DNA of 9,848 nt from an uncultured Thalassolituus sp. (GCA_913054055.1 CAJXIT010000113.1:1-9848); one strand, 5' to 3'; counted from the first letter of the stretch, positions 1 to 7,007 are shown. Notes: a model not told the origin generated them from the letters alone. Numbers and translations are program-made.

Positions 1-473
1 GCATCGTGATATGTGCCCGACAAATAAGAGGTGAGTTTCTTTAAGCGCTTATTGTTTAAAAACTGACGGGTGTGAGGCTGATCGTTTGTAATGTTGTAAA
101 AACGATTTAACGTGCCGCCGTCGTAGCGATCAAAGCCCCACGTAAAATTATGTTTTTCACCAAATCCCTGCTCTCCATAGGCCTCAATTGGGGTTTGGGC
201 ATCGGCGTTTGCCATAGTTTGTTTGATTTCGCTTAGCAGCGCTGCAAATTCTTGTTCTGGTAAAAAATTTTCAAGGGCTAAAATACCGTCTTGTTTAAAT
301 TGCTTGTACTCAGCCGGTCGTGAAAAACCCGCCACTTGAATGCGGCGTAAGCTTAAAAATAGATTGGCTAAATGAATACGAAAAATATGTAGGCCAAGCT
401 TATTAAGCAACACACTGCCGATCACAGGTAGGGCAAAACTTTTTTTAGAAGTGAAAACAGATAGCAGGCTCAT
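1..473 (-). CDS. Partial PhyH-like (phytanoyl-CoA dioxygenase family) protein, C-terminus off the left edge
   Basis: The minus-strand frame stays open from an ATG at 473 to the window edge, giving 157 codons of an incomplete protein. It begins MSLLSVFTSKKSFALPVIGS. After about 50 residues it has a segment of the form F-K-Q-D-G-I-L-A-L-E-N-F-L-P-E-Q-E-F, the typical N-terminal 'FxxDGflvlenfLs.ee' motif of phytanoyl-CoA-dioxygenase-like and related Fe(II)/2-oxoglutarate oxygenases. The HxD...H iron ligands would lie downstream, outside the window, so the family call rests on this motif alone. The first ~45 residues are hydrophobic and basic and could associate with membrane. A purine-rich AAAGAG sits just before the start. 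A promoter (534-562) and a palindrome (497-510) precede it. I am fairly sure the gene is real and less sure of the family. Confidence 0.6.
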   Translation of the reverse strand, partial: MSLLSVFTSKKSFALPVIGSVLLNKLGLHIFRIHLANLFLSLRRIQVAGFSRPAEYKQFKQDGILALENFLPEQEFAALLSEIKQTMANADAQTPIEAYGEQGFGEKHNFTWGFDRYDGGTLNRFYNITNDQPHTRQFLNNKRLKKLTSYLSGTYHD

Positions 474-496
474 ATTACTCTTTATTATTCCTTGGG

Positions 497-510
497 CGGT
501 TAGCTAACCG
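497..510. promoter_or_regulatory. 14-base perfect palindrome, possible operator
   Basis: CGGTTAGCTAACCG is an exact 14-base palindrome. It lies between the candidate promoter and the start codon of the PhyH-like gene, in the transcribed leader. A dimeric repressor of the TetR or MarR kind often binds such sites, but no cognate regulator is identified. It could also form a short RNA hairpin. Confidence 0.35.
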
Positions 511-533
511 TTAGAAAGTCCATCAGATGGCGC

Positions 534-562
534 ATTATATAGAAAGGTCTAAAGCATGGCTA
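534..562 (-). promoter_or_regulatory. Sigma70-type promoter candidate for the partial PhyH-like gene
   Basis: Reading the minus strand, a perfect -10 box TATAAT (539 to 534) is preceded at 17 bases by TAGCCA (562 to 557), which matches four of six positions of the -35 consensus. Transcription would start near 527, about 54 bases before the ATG at 473. An 11-base palindrome, CCATC-A-GATGG (520-530), would overlap the start point. This is a match to consensus only. Confidence 0.45.
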
Positions 563-662
563 AAGGTCATTATGCCGCTTACTAGCGTATCCATAGACTG
601 GTGCTGGTACTGCCGGATGCATGCATGTACTTATCTGGATTAATGAGGGCGTTTGCTAACCT

Positions 663-834
663 TGAGCCGTAAAATAGTGTTTATCGGCTCATAGTAACGG
701 GTATTTTTAGCCGCAAAAGGGAAATGCCACGGCTTAATGGGCTAGGATGATTCGATTTCACTTCGTCATATATGTTGGTTGTTTGATCTATGAGCCGATT
801 AATCTTGTTATTTAGCTCATGTATTCGGCTCATA
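663..834. repeat. Cluster of AGCCG/CGGCT hairpins
   Basis: Three inverted pairs share the same core. The first is TGAGCCG (663-669) with CGGCTCA (685-691); an inner TAAA/TTTA can extend this stem with one bulged base. The second is AGCCG (709-713) with CGGCT (730-734). The third is TATGAGCCGA (789-798) with TCGGCTCATA (825-834), a perfect 10-base stem with a 26-base loop. The 10-mer TCGGCTCATA occurs twice directly (684-693 and 825-834) and once inverted. No tail of T residues follows any stem, so these are not ordinary terminators. They may be a REP-like or miniature repeat, or paired regulator sites. Confidence 0.5.
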
Positions 835-901
835 AATGGAAAATCACCAGCTTAAGGGGGCAGCAGTGGATATGGCAGCAAGCAGCTTGGCCTGCGTTCA
901 A

Positions 902-984
902 GTAGAATCTAGTAGAGATTTACCCTTCTCTCAGCAAGGTCTTCACAATACGGCCTTGGAATAGACGGGTAGGAGTCTTAAGAG
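902..984 (-). pseudogene. Decayed internal fragment of acnB
   Basis: These 83 bases align with 2001-2087 inside the intact acnB, in the same orientation. By eye about 70 of 84 alignment columns match (about 83%), with two single-base deletions. On the minus strand the first part still reads TPTRLFQGRIV against STRLFQGRVV in AcnB. The frame then breaks and reaches a stop. Similarity ends sharply on both sides. Several differences in the readable part are silent or conservative, so the source may have been a slightly different acnB allele rather than a recent copy. It is too short and too broken to encode anything. Confidence 0.75.
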
Positions 985-1069
985 ATGCATTATAAATTCG
1001 AGTATTGAAATAGAAGCCAAAACACTGTAAACGTGACTAGCGTACAAATTATTACAATAAGGACATAAT

Positions 1070-1750
1070 ATGAAAAAATTAGTACTTTTAAGTTTTCTTT
1101 CCGTTTTAACTGCCTGTGGGGTGAGTAAGCCAACAATAAAGCAATCAGAAACTTCAATGGATCGATTAACCAGTGTTACAAAAATATGGGATCACCAAAT
1201 AATTCATGAATTACCAATAGACTGGAGAGTTCGAGATTCACAACAAAAAGGCAATGTTTTTACTCAGCTATATCTGCCGGCAGATGTATCGGTTAGCAAC
1301 TGGAACCGTAATTTCCAAGTTATTGCTATGAAATTTAAGGAATCTGAGTCTGCTGAGAAAAGAAAGCAAGCAGTTAAAGGTATTGTTCAGTCTCAAGCGA
1401 TTATGATTTTAATGGCATGCCGTGATAACAAGGCTTATTTGGATTTAGGAGAGAAAGACGTAGGTGGTGATCTATATGGTTATCATATGATTTTCGGATG
1501 CAAAAAAGCTACTAAAGATATGCCAAGGCTAGGCTTGAAAAAAGACACCGGTGAGGTTGTTTATACCTATGGTATCTCGGCAGAAAACAGTCTCTATATT
1601 ATTCAAAGCTCTGTCAAAGGCAGTGATTTAAATATCGATGATAAATTAATTGAAGAAAAGGTTAAGAACCACGTTCAACAATTCTTGCCTATTACTTTAT
1701 GTCCGGTTGGTGGGGGCTCAGAGCTTTGTCAGTCAGTAACCCAGATATAG
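1070..1750 (+). CDS. Hypothetical lipoprotein, 226 residues
   Basis: I do not recognise this protein. It starts MKKLVLLSFLSVLTAC, a lipoprotein signal peptide with the lipobox L-T-A-C, so Cys16 should be lipidated and the mature part anchored in a membrane facing the periplasm. Position 2 after the cysteine is Val, not Asp, which does not suggest inner-membrane retention. The mature part is soluble-looking and lysine-rich. It has four further cysteines (117, 144, 211 and 220), an even number that could form two disulfides. A good ribosome site, AAGGA at 1059-1063, sits six bases before the ATG. The gene is visibly richer in A and T than its neighbours. It stands alone between the acnB remnant and a terminator, which may mean acquisition by transfer. 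Confidence 0.85.
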   Translation: MKKLVLLSFLSVLTACGVSKPTIKQSETSMDRLTSVTKIWDHQIIHELPIDWRVRDSQQKGNVFTQLYLPADVSVSNWNRNFQVIAMKFKESESAEKRKQAVKGIVQSQAIMILMACRDNKAYLDLGEKDVGGDLYGYHMIFGCKKATKDMPRLGLKKDTGEVVYTYGISAENSLYIIQSSVKGSDLNIDDKLIEEKVKNHVQQFLPITLCPVGGGSELCQSVTQI

Positions 1751-1772
1751 TTAAACACTGTTAATTCAACAC

Positions 1773-1810
1773 AAAAAAGCCCAAACAATTTTCATTGTTT
1801 GGGCTTTTTT
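1773..1810. terminator. Strong bidirectional rho-independent terminator
   Basis: A perfect 16-base inverted repeat, AAAAAAGCCCAAACAA (1773-1788) and TTGTTTGGGCTTTTTT (1795-1810), surrounds a 6-base loop. Read either way the GC-rich part of the stem ends in six T residues. It lies between the lipoprotein gene and acnB, which converge here, and so can end both transcripts. Confidence 0.93.
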
Positions 1811-1815
1811 GTATC

Positions 1816-1830
1816 GGGCGCATGGCGCCC
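1816..1830. other. Short GC-rich hairpin after acnB
   Basis: GGGCGC (1816-1821) and GCGCCC (1825-1830) form a perfect 6-base stem around ATG. It lies 25 bases beyond the acnB stop and just before the main terminator as read from acnB. It has no T run of its own on the acnB strand, so it may stabilise the 3' end or assist the terminator. Confidence 0.5.
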
Positions 1831-1855
1831 TCGTACAATTACTTCTAAAGCAGTA

Positions 1856-4642
1856 TTAAACCGCTTTAAGAGGAATAGCTGGACGCGCTAGATCTTCAGA
1901 AGGCGGCGCGAAGCTAGTTAGGTTGATACCGTCAACCGCTGCTTTGTACTCTTCTAAAGTCGGGAAGCGACCTAGGATAGTAGAAAGAACAACCATTGGG
2001 GTAGAACCTAGTAGAGATTCACCTTTCTTCTCAGCAGTATCTTCTACAACACGGCCTTGGAATAAACGGGTAGAAGTAGCAAGAACAGTATCACCTGCTG
2101 CTGCTTTCTCTTGGTTACCCATGCATAGGTTACAACCAGGACGTTCTAGGTACAGGATGTTTTCGTATGCAGTACGTGCCGCTTCTTTCGGGTTGTTATC
2201 ATCGAAAGTGAAGCCAGCGTACTTAGATAGGATATCCCAATCGCCTTCCGCTTTTAGTTCGTCAACGATGTTGTACGTTGGTGGCGCAACAACTAGAGGT
2301 GCTTTAAACGTGATAGGACCGTTCTTCTCTAGATTACGAAGCATGGCAGCGATGATTTGCATGTCGCCTTTGTGAACCATACAAGAACCAACGAAGCCAA
2401 GGTCAACTTTACGGCCATCGTAGTAAGAAGCGGTACGGATAACATCGTGAGTATAACGCTTAGAAACGTCTTCGTTGTTAACGTCTGGGTCAGCAATCAT
2501 TGGCTCATCGATTTGATCTAGATCTACAACTAGCTCAGCGAAGTACTTAGCATTGTCATCAGGAGCAAGTGCTGGCTCTTCACCAGACTGGATGCCAGCG
2601 ATACGCTTGTCAGCTAGGTCGATAAGACCTTGCAACATGCCTGCTTCGTTCTCCATGCCTTTGTTGATCATGATCTGGATACGAGACTTAGCTAGTTCAA
2701 GAGATTGAACCAAAGTGTCGTCAGTAGAAATACAGATAGAAGCCTTAGCTTTCATTTCTGCAGTCCAGTCAGTGAAGGTGAACGCTTGGTCAGCTAGAAG
2801 AGTACCGATTTGTACTTCGATTACGCGACCTTGGAAAACGTTTTCACCAAACTTGTTAAGCATTTGAGCTTGAGTGGCGTGTACGATGTCACGGAAGTCC
2901 ATGTGAGACTTCATGTTGCCTTTAAAGGTCACTTTTACAGACTCAGGGATAGGCATTGCACATTCGCCAGTAGCCAGTGCGATTGCAACCGTACCAGAGT
3001 CAGCACCAAACGCTACGCCCTTAGACATACGAGTGTGAGAGTCACCACCAATGATGATTGCACGATCATCAACAGTGATGTCGTTCAATACTTTGTGGAT
3101 TACGTCAGTCATTGAGTGGTAAACGCCTTTCGGGTCACGTGCAGTGATTACGCCGAATGCGTTCATGAATGCCATCAGCTTAGGCGTGTTAGCCTTAGCT
3201 TTGTTGTCCCATACAGAAGCTGTGTGACAACCAGATTGGAAAGCACCATCAACACTTGGAGAGATAGTAGAAGCAGCCATTGCTTCTAGTTCCTGACAAG
3301 TCATTGGGCCAGTTGTATCCTGAGAACCAACGATGTTCACTTTAACGCGAACGTCTGAACCAGTGTGTAGAGGCGTTTCAGAAGCAACACCTACTGCGTT
3401 ACGGTTGAAGATTTTTTCAACAGCAGTTAGGCCTTGGCCTTCATTAGAAATTTCTTTAGAAGCAGCGTAAACAACAGGAGCATTAACACCTAGAGTTTCA
3501 GCAGCGAACGTTTGTAGTTTCTTACCGAAAGTCACAGCGTAAGAACCGCCGGCTTTCATGAATTCAACTTTTTGTGGAGTGAACGCATCAGCAACGTCAG
3601 CAACTTCTTCTGAACCGTTGTAAAGCTTCTTAGCTTTAGTATCGATAGTAAGAACCGTACCAGTAGCAACTGAGTAAGCTTCTTCTAATACGTTGTCGCC
3701 GTTTGCATCTTTAACAGCATTGCCGTTAGCGTCTACTTTCTTAACCCAGTTTTTAAGGTCAAGACCGATACCGCCGGTTACACCAACAGTAGTAAGGAAG
3801 ATAGGTGCGATACCGTTAGTACCCGCAACAACTGGTGCGTTGTTGATGAACGGGATGTATGGAGAAGTCTTTTCACCAGCCCAAAGTGCAACGTTGTTAA
3901 CACCAGACATACGAGAAGAACCAACACCCATGGTGCCTTTCTCAGCGATTAGCATCACTTTAGCGTTCGGGTGTTTCTTACCAAGCGCTACGATTTCTTG
4001 CTGAGCTTCTGGAGTGATCATGCACTGGCCGTGCAATTCACGGTCAGCACGTGAGTGAGACTGGTTACCAGGAGAAAGAAGGTCAGTAGAGATATCACCT
4101 TCCGCTGCGATGTAAGTAACAACGTCGATTTTCTCTTTGATGTCGTCTAGCTTAGTGAAGAACTCAGCTTTAGAGTAGCTTTCTAGGATGTCTTTAGCGA
4201 TGGCGTTGCCAGCTTTAAATGCGTCAGCAAGACGAGCAGTATCTGCTTCGTATAGGAATACTTGAGACTTAAGAACTTCGCCAGCCGCTTTAGCGTTAGC
4301 ATCGTCAGATAGTGCGATGTCTAATAGCGCTTCAACAGAAGGGCCGCCTTTCATGTGAGAAAGTTGTTCTAGAGCGAATTCAGCAGTAATTTCTGCAACA
4401 GTCTCTTTACCAAGAACGATATCTTTTAGGAATGCAGCTTTAACAACAGCAGCAGGAGTTGTACCTGGTAGAGTGTTGTATATGAAGAAGTTTAAAGAAC
4501 CTTCACGATACTCGTTGCCAGTGTCTTTGATCTGAGCGATTAGCTCTGATACTAGTTCAGCGCCATCGATTGGCTTTGGGTTCAGACCAAGGTCGTTCTT
4601 ACGAACCTCAATTTCTGCTAGGTAATCTGTATACAAACTCAT
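1856..4642 (-). CDS. acnB: Aconitate hydratase B / 2-methylisocitrate dehydratase, long form
   Basis: The 928-residue protein is a cytoplasmic [4Fe-4S] enzyme that isomerises citrate to isocitrate in the TCA cycle. Enzymes of this family also hydrate 2-methylaconitate in propionate use. The N-terminal ~160 residues match the helical AcnB leader domain. Family motifs follow: GVGSSR in the swivel-like domain, GSQDTTGPMT (about 439-448), GGDSHTR (532-538), GSC (Cys754) and PGCNLCMGNQ (Cys837, Cys840). The three cysteines correspond to the cluster ligands. The E. coli enzyme has about 865 residues; this one is longer and its sequence resembles the ~920-residue Bacteroidota-type AcnB as I remember it, for example in the leader and the 300-400 region. 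The ribosome site GAGGAAGAG precedes the ATG. The gene is apparently monocistronic. Confidence 0.96.
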   Translation of the reverse strand: MSLYTDYLAEIEVRKNDLGLNPKPIDGAELVSELIAQIKDTGNEYREGSLNFFIYNTLPGTTPAAVVKAAFLKDIVLGKETVAEITAEFALEQLSHMKGGPSVEALLDIALSDDANAKAAGEVLKSQVFLYEADTARLADAFKAGNAIAKDILESYSKAEFFTKLDDIKEKIDVVTYIAAEGDISTDLLSPGNQSHSRADRELHGQCMITPEAQQEIVALGKKHPNAKVMLIAEKGTMGVGSSRMSGVNNVALWAGEKTSPYIPFINNAPVVAGTNGIAPIFLTTVGVTGGIGLDLKNWVKKVDANGNAVKDANGDNVLEEAYSVATGTVLTIDTKAKKLYNGSEEVADVADAFTPQKVEFMKAGGSYAVTFGKKLQTFAAETLGVNAPVVYAASKEISNEGQGLTAVEKIFNRNAVGVASETPLHTGSDVRVKVNIVGSQDTTGPMTCQELEAMAASTISPSVDGAFQSGCHTASVWDNKAKANTPKLMAFMNAFGVITARDPKGVYHSMTDVIHKVLNDITVDDRAIIIGGDSHTRMSKGVAFGADSGTVAIALATGECAMPIPESVKVTFKGNMKSHMDFRDIVHATQAQMLNKFGENVFQGRVIEVQIGTLLADQAFTFTDWTAEMKAKASICISTDDTLVQSLELAKSRIQIMINKGMENEAGMLQGLIDLADKRIAGIQSGEEPALAPDDNAKYFAELVVDLDQIDEPMIADPDVNNEDVSKRYTHDVIRTASYYDGRKVDLGFVGSCMVHKGDMQIIAAMLRNLEKNGPITFKAPLVVAPPTYNIVDELKAEGDWDILSKYAGFTFDDNNPKEAARTAYENILYLERPGCNLCMGNQEKAAAGDTVLATSTRLFQGRVVEDTAEKKGESLLGSTPMVVLSTILGRFPTLEEYKAAVDGINLTSFAPPSEDLARPAIPLKAV

Positions 4643-4740
4643 ACTAATCTCTTCCTCATCAAATTTTCCCGTGATATGTCTTGGTCTCTATAACCGCATT
4701 AATTGATTAAAGCGTGCTTAAAGACATCCCATCATCAGGC

Positions 4741-4790
4741 CTTGGGTCATTTTTAGTACTGCCAAGTGGCAGTGGCCAAAATGGCCCAAG
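4741..4790 (-). promoter_or_regulatory. Two-tier hairpin in the acnB leader
   Basis: An outer stem pairs CTTGGGTCATTTT (4741-4753) with AAAATGGCCCAAG (4778-4790), 13 positions with one T/G mismatch that becomes a wobble pair in only one transcript direction. Inside it ACTGCCA (4758-4764) pairs with TGGCAGT (4767-4773). If the promoter at 4808-4836 is right, this structure forms near the 5' end of the acnB mRNA, about 100 bases before the start codon. It could protect the mRNA, bind a protein, or be a DNA operator. No T run follows, so an attenuator is unlikely. Confidence 0.5.
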
Positions 4791-4807
4791 CAAAAAATAG
4801 CGGGCGA

Positions 4808-4836
4808 ATTATAGGCCATAGGGCCTTATAAATTAA
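4808..4836 (-). promoter_or_regulatory. Promoter candidate for acnB with internal inverted repeat
   Basis: The minus strand has a perfect TATAAT (4813 to 4808), and 17 bases upstream TTAATT (4836 to 4831), a weak -35. Between them lies an inverted repeat, AGGCC-ATAG-GGCCT (4813-4826), placed where a repressor would block polymerase. The start point would be near 4801, giving a leader of about 158 bases. Confidence 0.5.
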
Positions 4837-5037
4837 GATAAGCCTAGACCCATTTAGCCATAAATGCAGGAAATCTGGCTTATAGCCATTATTCATGAAA
4901 CTTATACTGTTGGGTTTTTAATCAATTGCCCGGTCATCATCCAAATTCCTTTGGAAAACAAGGGGATTGCTTTGTTTAAGCACGAAATGTGTGCACGAGT
5001 AAAATACAGGGTTTAGCTGGTCGAAGGGCGGAAAAAC
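4837..5037. other. Intergenic region between the AraC-type gene and acnB
   Basis: No gene is visible here. There are small inverted repeats: ATTTA-GCCA-TAAAT (4852-4865) and TGGCT-TAT-AGCCA (4876-4888), both just upstream of the acnB promoter candidate, and CCAAA-TTCC-TTTGG (4941-4954). The hexamer GCACGA is repeated directly near 4980 and 4994. None is a convincing terminator for the AraC-type gene; read-through into acnB cannot be excluded. Confidence 0.4.
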
Positions 5038-6099
5038 CTAAGTGGGTAGGTCTTTTTGCCATTGTTTTGGGGAGACACCTTTCCAACGTTTAAAGGCACG
5101 GTTGAAGCCGCTGACTTCTGAAAATCCTAAAGATTCTGATATTTGTGCCAGGCTAAGCTGGTTATTGTGTAAATAGCTTAAAGCTAATTGGCAGCGAGTA
5201 TTATCCAGTAATTGTTTAAAATTAATGTCTTCTTCCGCTAAGCGGCGTTTAAGTGTGCTGCTACTTAAATGCAAATTTGAGGCAACTTGCTCCAGTTTGG
5301 GCTCGCCATCTTGTAGGGCCTGAATGATTAAGTTTCTCACATGGCTGGTTACATTCCCTTTCACGCTTTTATTTAATCGTTTTTCAATATTAGCATCATG
5401 GATCTTGGCAATGGTTTCATCTGCTGTTGCCAATGGAAACCGCATTTGATCAGGACTGAAATACAGAGCGTTGGCTGAACATGAAAACTCAATCGGGCAT
5501 TGAAAAAATGTTTGGAATGCCAGTGTGTCATTTGGGGCGGGTCTTTTTAACGTTGCTTTAACGGGCGTGACGTGAGATTGGGTTAGCCAGCCGATAAAGT
5601 TTAATAAGCTTGAAAACATGGCGTCCACAGCATACTGAGAAGCCGGTTGTGTAGAAGGCCTGATATCCAAGGTTAAAACATGCTGATCGTTTTCTGCTTT
5701 TAAATCCAATATTAAACCTTCAGCTAAAATATTTTGGAATCTAAATAATCTTTGGCAACAGGCTAAAAAATTTTTGCTGGCCATCAATGCATAGCCCAGT
5801 GAAGGGTAGGCAGTGGATTGTACTTTTAGACCTGTTTTTAAGCCAAACAGAGGATCCTGTGATTCTTGCGCGGCAGCATTCCATAGGTCGGTGACTTGGT
5901 CTTGTAAGTATATGCTATCGGCATGGCTAAGTTGAGAATGATCCATGCCAATTGCATTGCAGACGGTTAGGCCGTTAATGCCGTAATCTTGCAATGCTTC
6001 CACAATGGCCTTGGGCCATTGGCTAGGTGTGCATAAAGCTTGTTCGTTGGGGGCAGACACTGCTAACAGGAATCCATTTATATTTATTGTTATTGGCAT
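5038..6099 (-). CDS. AraC-family transcriptional regulator with Arabinose_bd-type sensor domain
   Basis: The 353-residue protein has the layout of AraC regulators such as OruR. An N-terminal ligand-sensing region (about 25-230) is followed by a C-terminal AraC DNA-binding domain (about 250-350). That domain contains two helix-turn-helix units: the first around LEQVASNLHLSSSTLKRRL, the second around LAQISESLGFSEVSGFNRAF, ending with the family signature KRWKGVSPKQW. An in-frame TAA lies three codons before the ATG, so this is the furthest possible start, although the ribosome site is weak. The gene diverges from the Mpo1-like/flavoenzyme operon across 209 bases and is probably its regulator, most likely an activator responding to a lipid-like or small organic ligand. 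The ligand is an inference. Confidence 0.92.
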   Translation of the reverse strand: MPITININGFLLAVSAPNEQALCTPSQWPKAIVEALQDYGINGLTVCNAIGMDHSQLSHADSIYLQDQVTDLWNAAAQESQDPLFGLKTGLKVQSTAYPSLGYALMASKNFLACCQRLFRFQNILAEGLILDLKAENDQHVLTLDIRPSTQPASQYAVDAMFSSLLNFIGWLTQSHVTPVKATLKRPAPNDTLAFQTFFQCPIEFSCSANALYFSPDQMRFPLATADETIAKIHDANIEKRLNKSVKGNVTSHVRNLIIQALQDGEPKLEQVASNLHLSSSTLKRRLAEEDINFKQLLDNTRCQLALSYLHNNQLSLAQISESLGFSEVSGFNRAFKRWKGVSPKQWQKDLPT

Positions 6100-6190
6100 T
6101 TTCTGTTATTCAGTTAAGCGAGATATGGACTGCAAAGCCAAAAAATTGAACTCAGCTGTCAATCATCAATACGCCTTTCTGAATACTCTA

Positions 6191-6208
6191 TACATTAGGT
6201 TAAATGTA
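6191..6208. promoter_or_regulatory. Inverted repeat TACATT-N6-AATGTA between divergent genes
   Basis: A perfect 6-base inverted repeat with a 6-base spacer lies about midway between the AraC-type gene and the Mpo1-like gene. Its position suits an operator serving one or both. AraC proteins more often use direct repeats, so another regulator may bind. A consensus -35, TTGACA, lies on the minus strand at 6162-6157 without a good -10. On the plus strand TATATA at 6254-6259 is a possible -10 without a good -35, as expected of an activator-dependent promoter. Confidence 0.4.
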
Positions 6209-6308
6209 CCTGAGTAATAACGTAAGCGCTAGCGGTCAAATACCCGTTGGGCTTATATATCTAAGTACAAGTTACCTTCCCAAAATCAAAAATAAAAAAG
6301 GGTGGCTA

Positions 6309-6974
6309 ATGTCTCAATCTCAAAAAACGATCATACATGGGATGCAGTTGATTGCTGATCAGTATCAAGTTCAAGCAAACCAGGATGGGGATCATGGTGC
6401 TTTTGAATGGAAAAAAAGAATGGGCATCCATTTAGCGTTTCACCGTGATCCTATGAATATTTTTATTCACGGTATTTTTTCTTTGTTAAATGCTTGGGCG
6501 GTGTTATTGATCGCTTATCCATTCAGTGCTTTTGGCTTTCAGGTGGCAGGCGTTTCCATCGATATGGCTATGGTCACCTTAGCTTTGGTATTTATTATTT
6601 ATGCACGCATGGAAATATTGACTGCTGTGGTGGTGACCGCTGCGTATGCGTCCACATACCCTTTGTGTAGTCCAGTTATGGAATGGATGGGAGGCAGTAC
6701 CTTATGGATGGTTCTATTAGGGATAGTATTAACCTTTGTATCTTTAGCCATTCAAGTATTCATTGGTCATGGCATTGCAGAAGAAGGCATTGATGATGCT
6801 ATTGAAAACTTTAAAGAACTGTTTCAAAGCAAAAACCCGTTATACATCGCACTTCTGCCTTTTTACACCTATTTAGATTTAATGTTTATGTTGGGATATC
6901 GCCCCAAACTGGCTGCTTATGTGTGGGCGTTTACCAATGAGTTACGCCCAAAAGTGGTGTTGGATAATCAGTAA
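6309..6974 (+). CDS. Mpo1/DUF962-like membrane protein, putative 2-hydroxy fatty acid dioxygenase
   Basis: The 221-residue protein matches the Mpo1 (yeast YGL010w, DUF962) family. It has the motif HLAFHRDPMNIFIHGIF with His41, His45, Asn50 and His54, four to five membrane segments (about 52-72, 83-118, 131-152 and 178-196), and a second motif, QVFIGHGIAEEG, with His154 and Glu158. Yeast Mpo1 is an Fe(II)-dependent enzyme that removes one carbon from 2-hydroxy fatty acids in alpha-oxidation; the conserved histidines are the likely metal ligands. I chose the ATG at 6309 because an AAGGGTGG ribosome site sits just before it. An in-frame ATG at 6204 would add 35 residues that do not resemble the family. 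It is followed after 33 bases by the flavoenzyme gene, forming an operon. Confidence 0.85.
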   Translation: MSQSQKTIIHGMQLIADQYQVQANQDGDHGAFEWKKRMGIHLAFHRDPMNIFIHGIFSLLNAWAVLLIAYPFSAFGFQVAGVSIDMAMVTLALVFIIYARMEILTAVVVTAAYASTYPLCSPVMEWMGGSTLWMVLLGIVLTFVSLAIQVFIGHGIAEEGIDDAIENFKELFQSKNPLYIALLPFYTYLDLMFMLGYRPKLAAYVWAFTNELRPKVVLDNQ

Positions 6975-7007
6975 CGTTTCACAATAAAAATGAAAAGAGA
7001 GTGATGC

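Larger units (their letters stand above)
474..1069. other. Gene-poor, repeat-bearing intergenic region
   Basis: This stretch of about 600 bases has no intact reading frame with a convincing start. From left to right it holds the promoter and palindromes of the partial PhyH-like gene (to about 562), a featureless part with a small ATGCATGCAT run near 618-627, the hairpin cluster (663-834), an imperfect direct repeat of the form 'GAAAtgcCACgGCTTAAtGGG' (about 721-741 and 840-860), and a decayed acnB fragment (902-984). The leader of the lipoprotein gene comes last. I saw no convincing -10/-35 pair for the lipoprotein gene. The mixture of broken repeats and a dead gene piece looks like an old rearrangement scar; that is an inference. 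Confidence 0.5.

Noticed and set aside
663..834. CRISPR array or integron attC sites
   Set aside because: Repeats are few, unequally spaced and partly inverted, no spacers of constant length exist, and the attC core sequences are not convincingly present.
902..1750. Site-specific integration of an element into the 3' end of acnB
   Set aside because: The duplicated piece is internal, about 145-230 bases before the acnB stop, and no integrase gene is present, so there is no direct att-site evidence.
1923..2375. Plus-strand open frame of 150 codons opposite acnB
   Set aside because: It is antisense to the strongly conserved acnB, has no ribosome site and a shadow-like composition. The same applies to the open frames at 2810-3115 and 3693-4004.
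6005..6217. Plus-strand open frame of 70 codons overlapping the AraC-type gene start
   Set aside because: It mostly mirrors the regulator's N-terminal coding region and the intergenic region, with no ribosome site or recognisable product.
6204..6308. Earlier start adding 35 residues to the Mpo1-like protein
   Set aside because: The added residues do not resemble the family, while the ATG at 6309 has a strong ribosome site.
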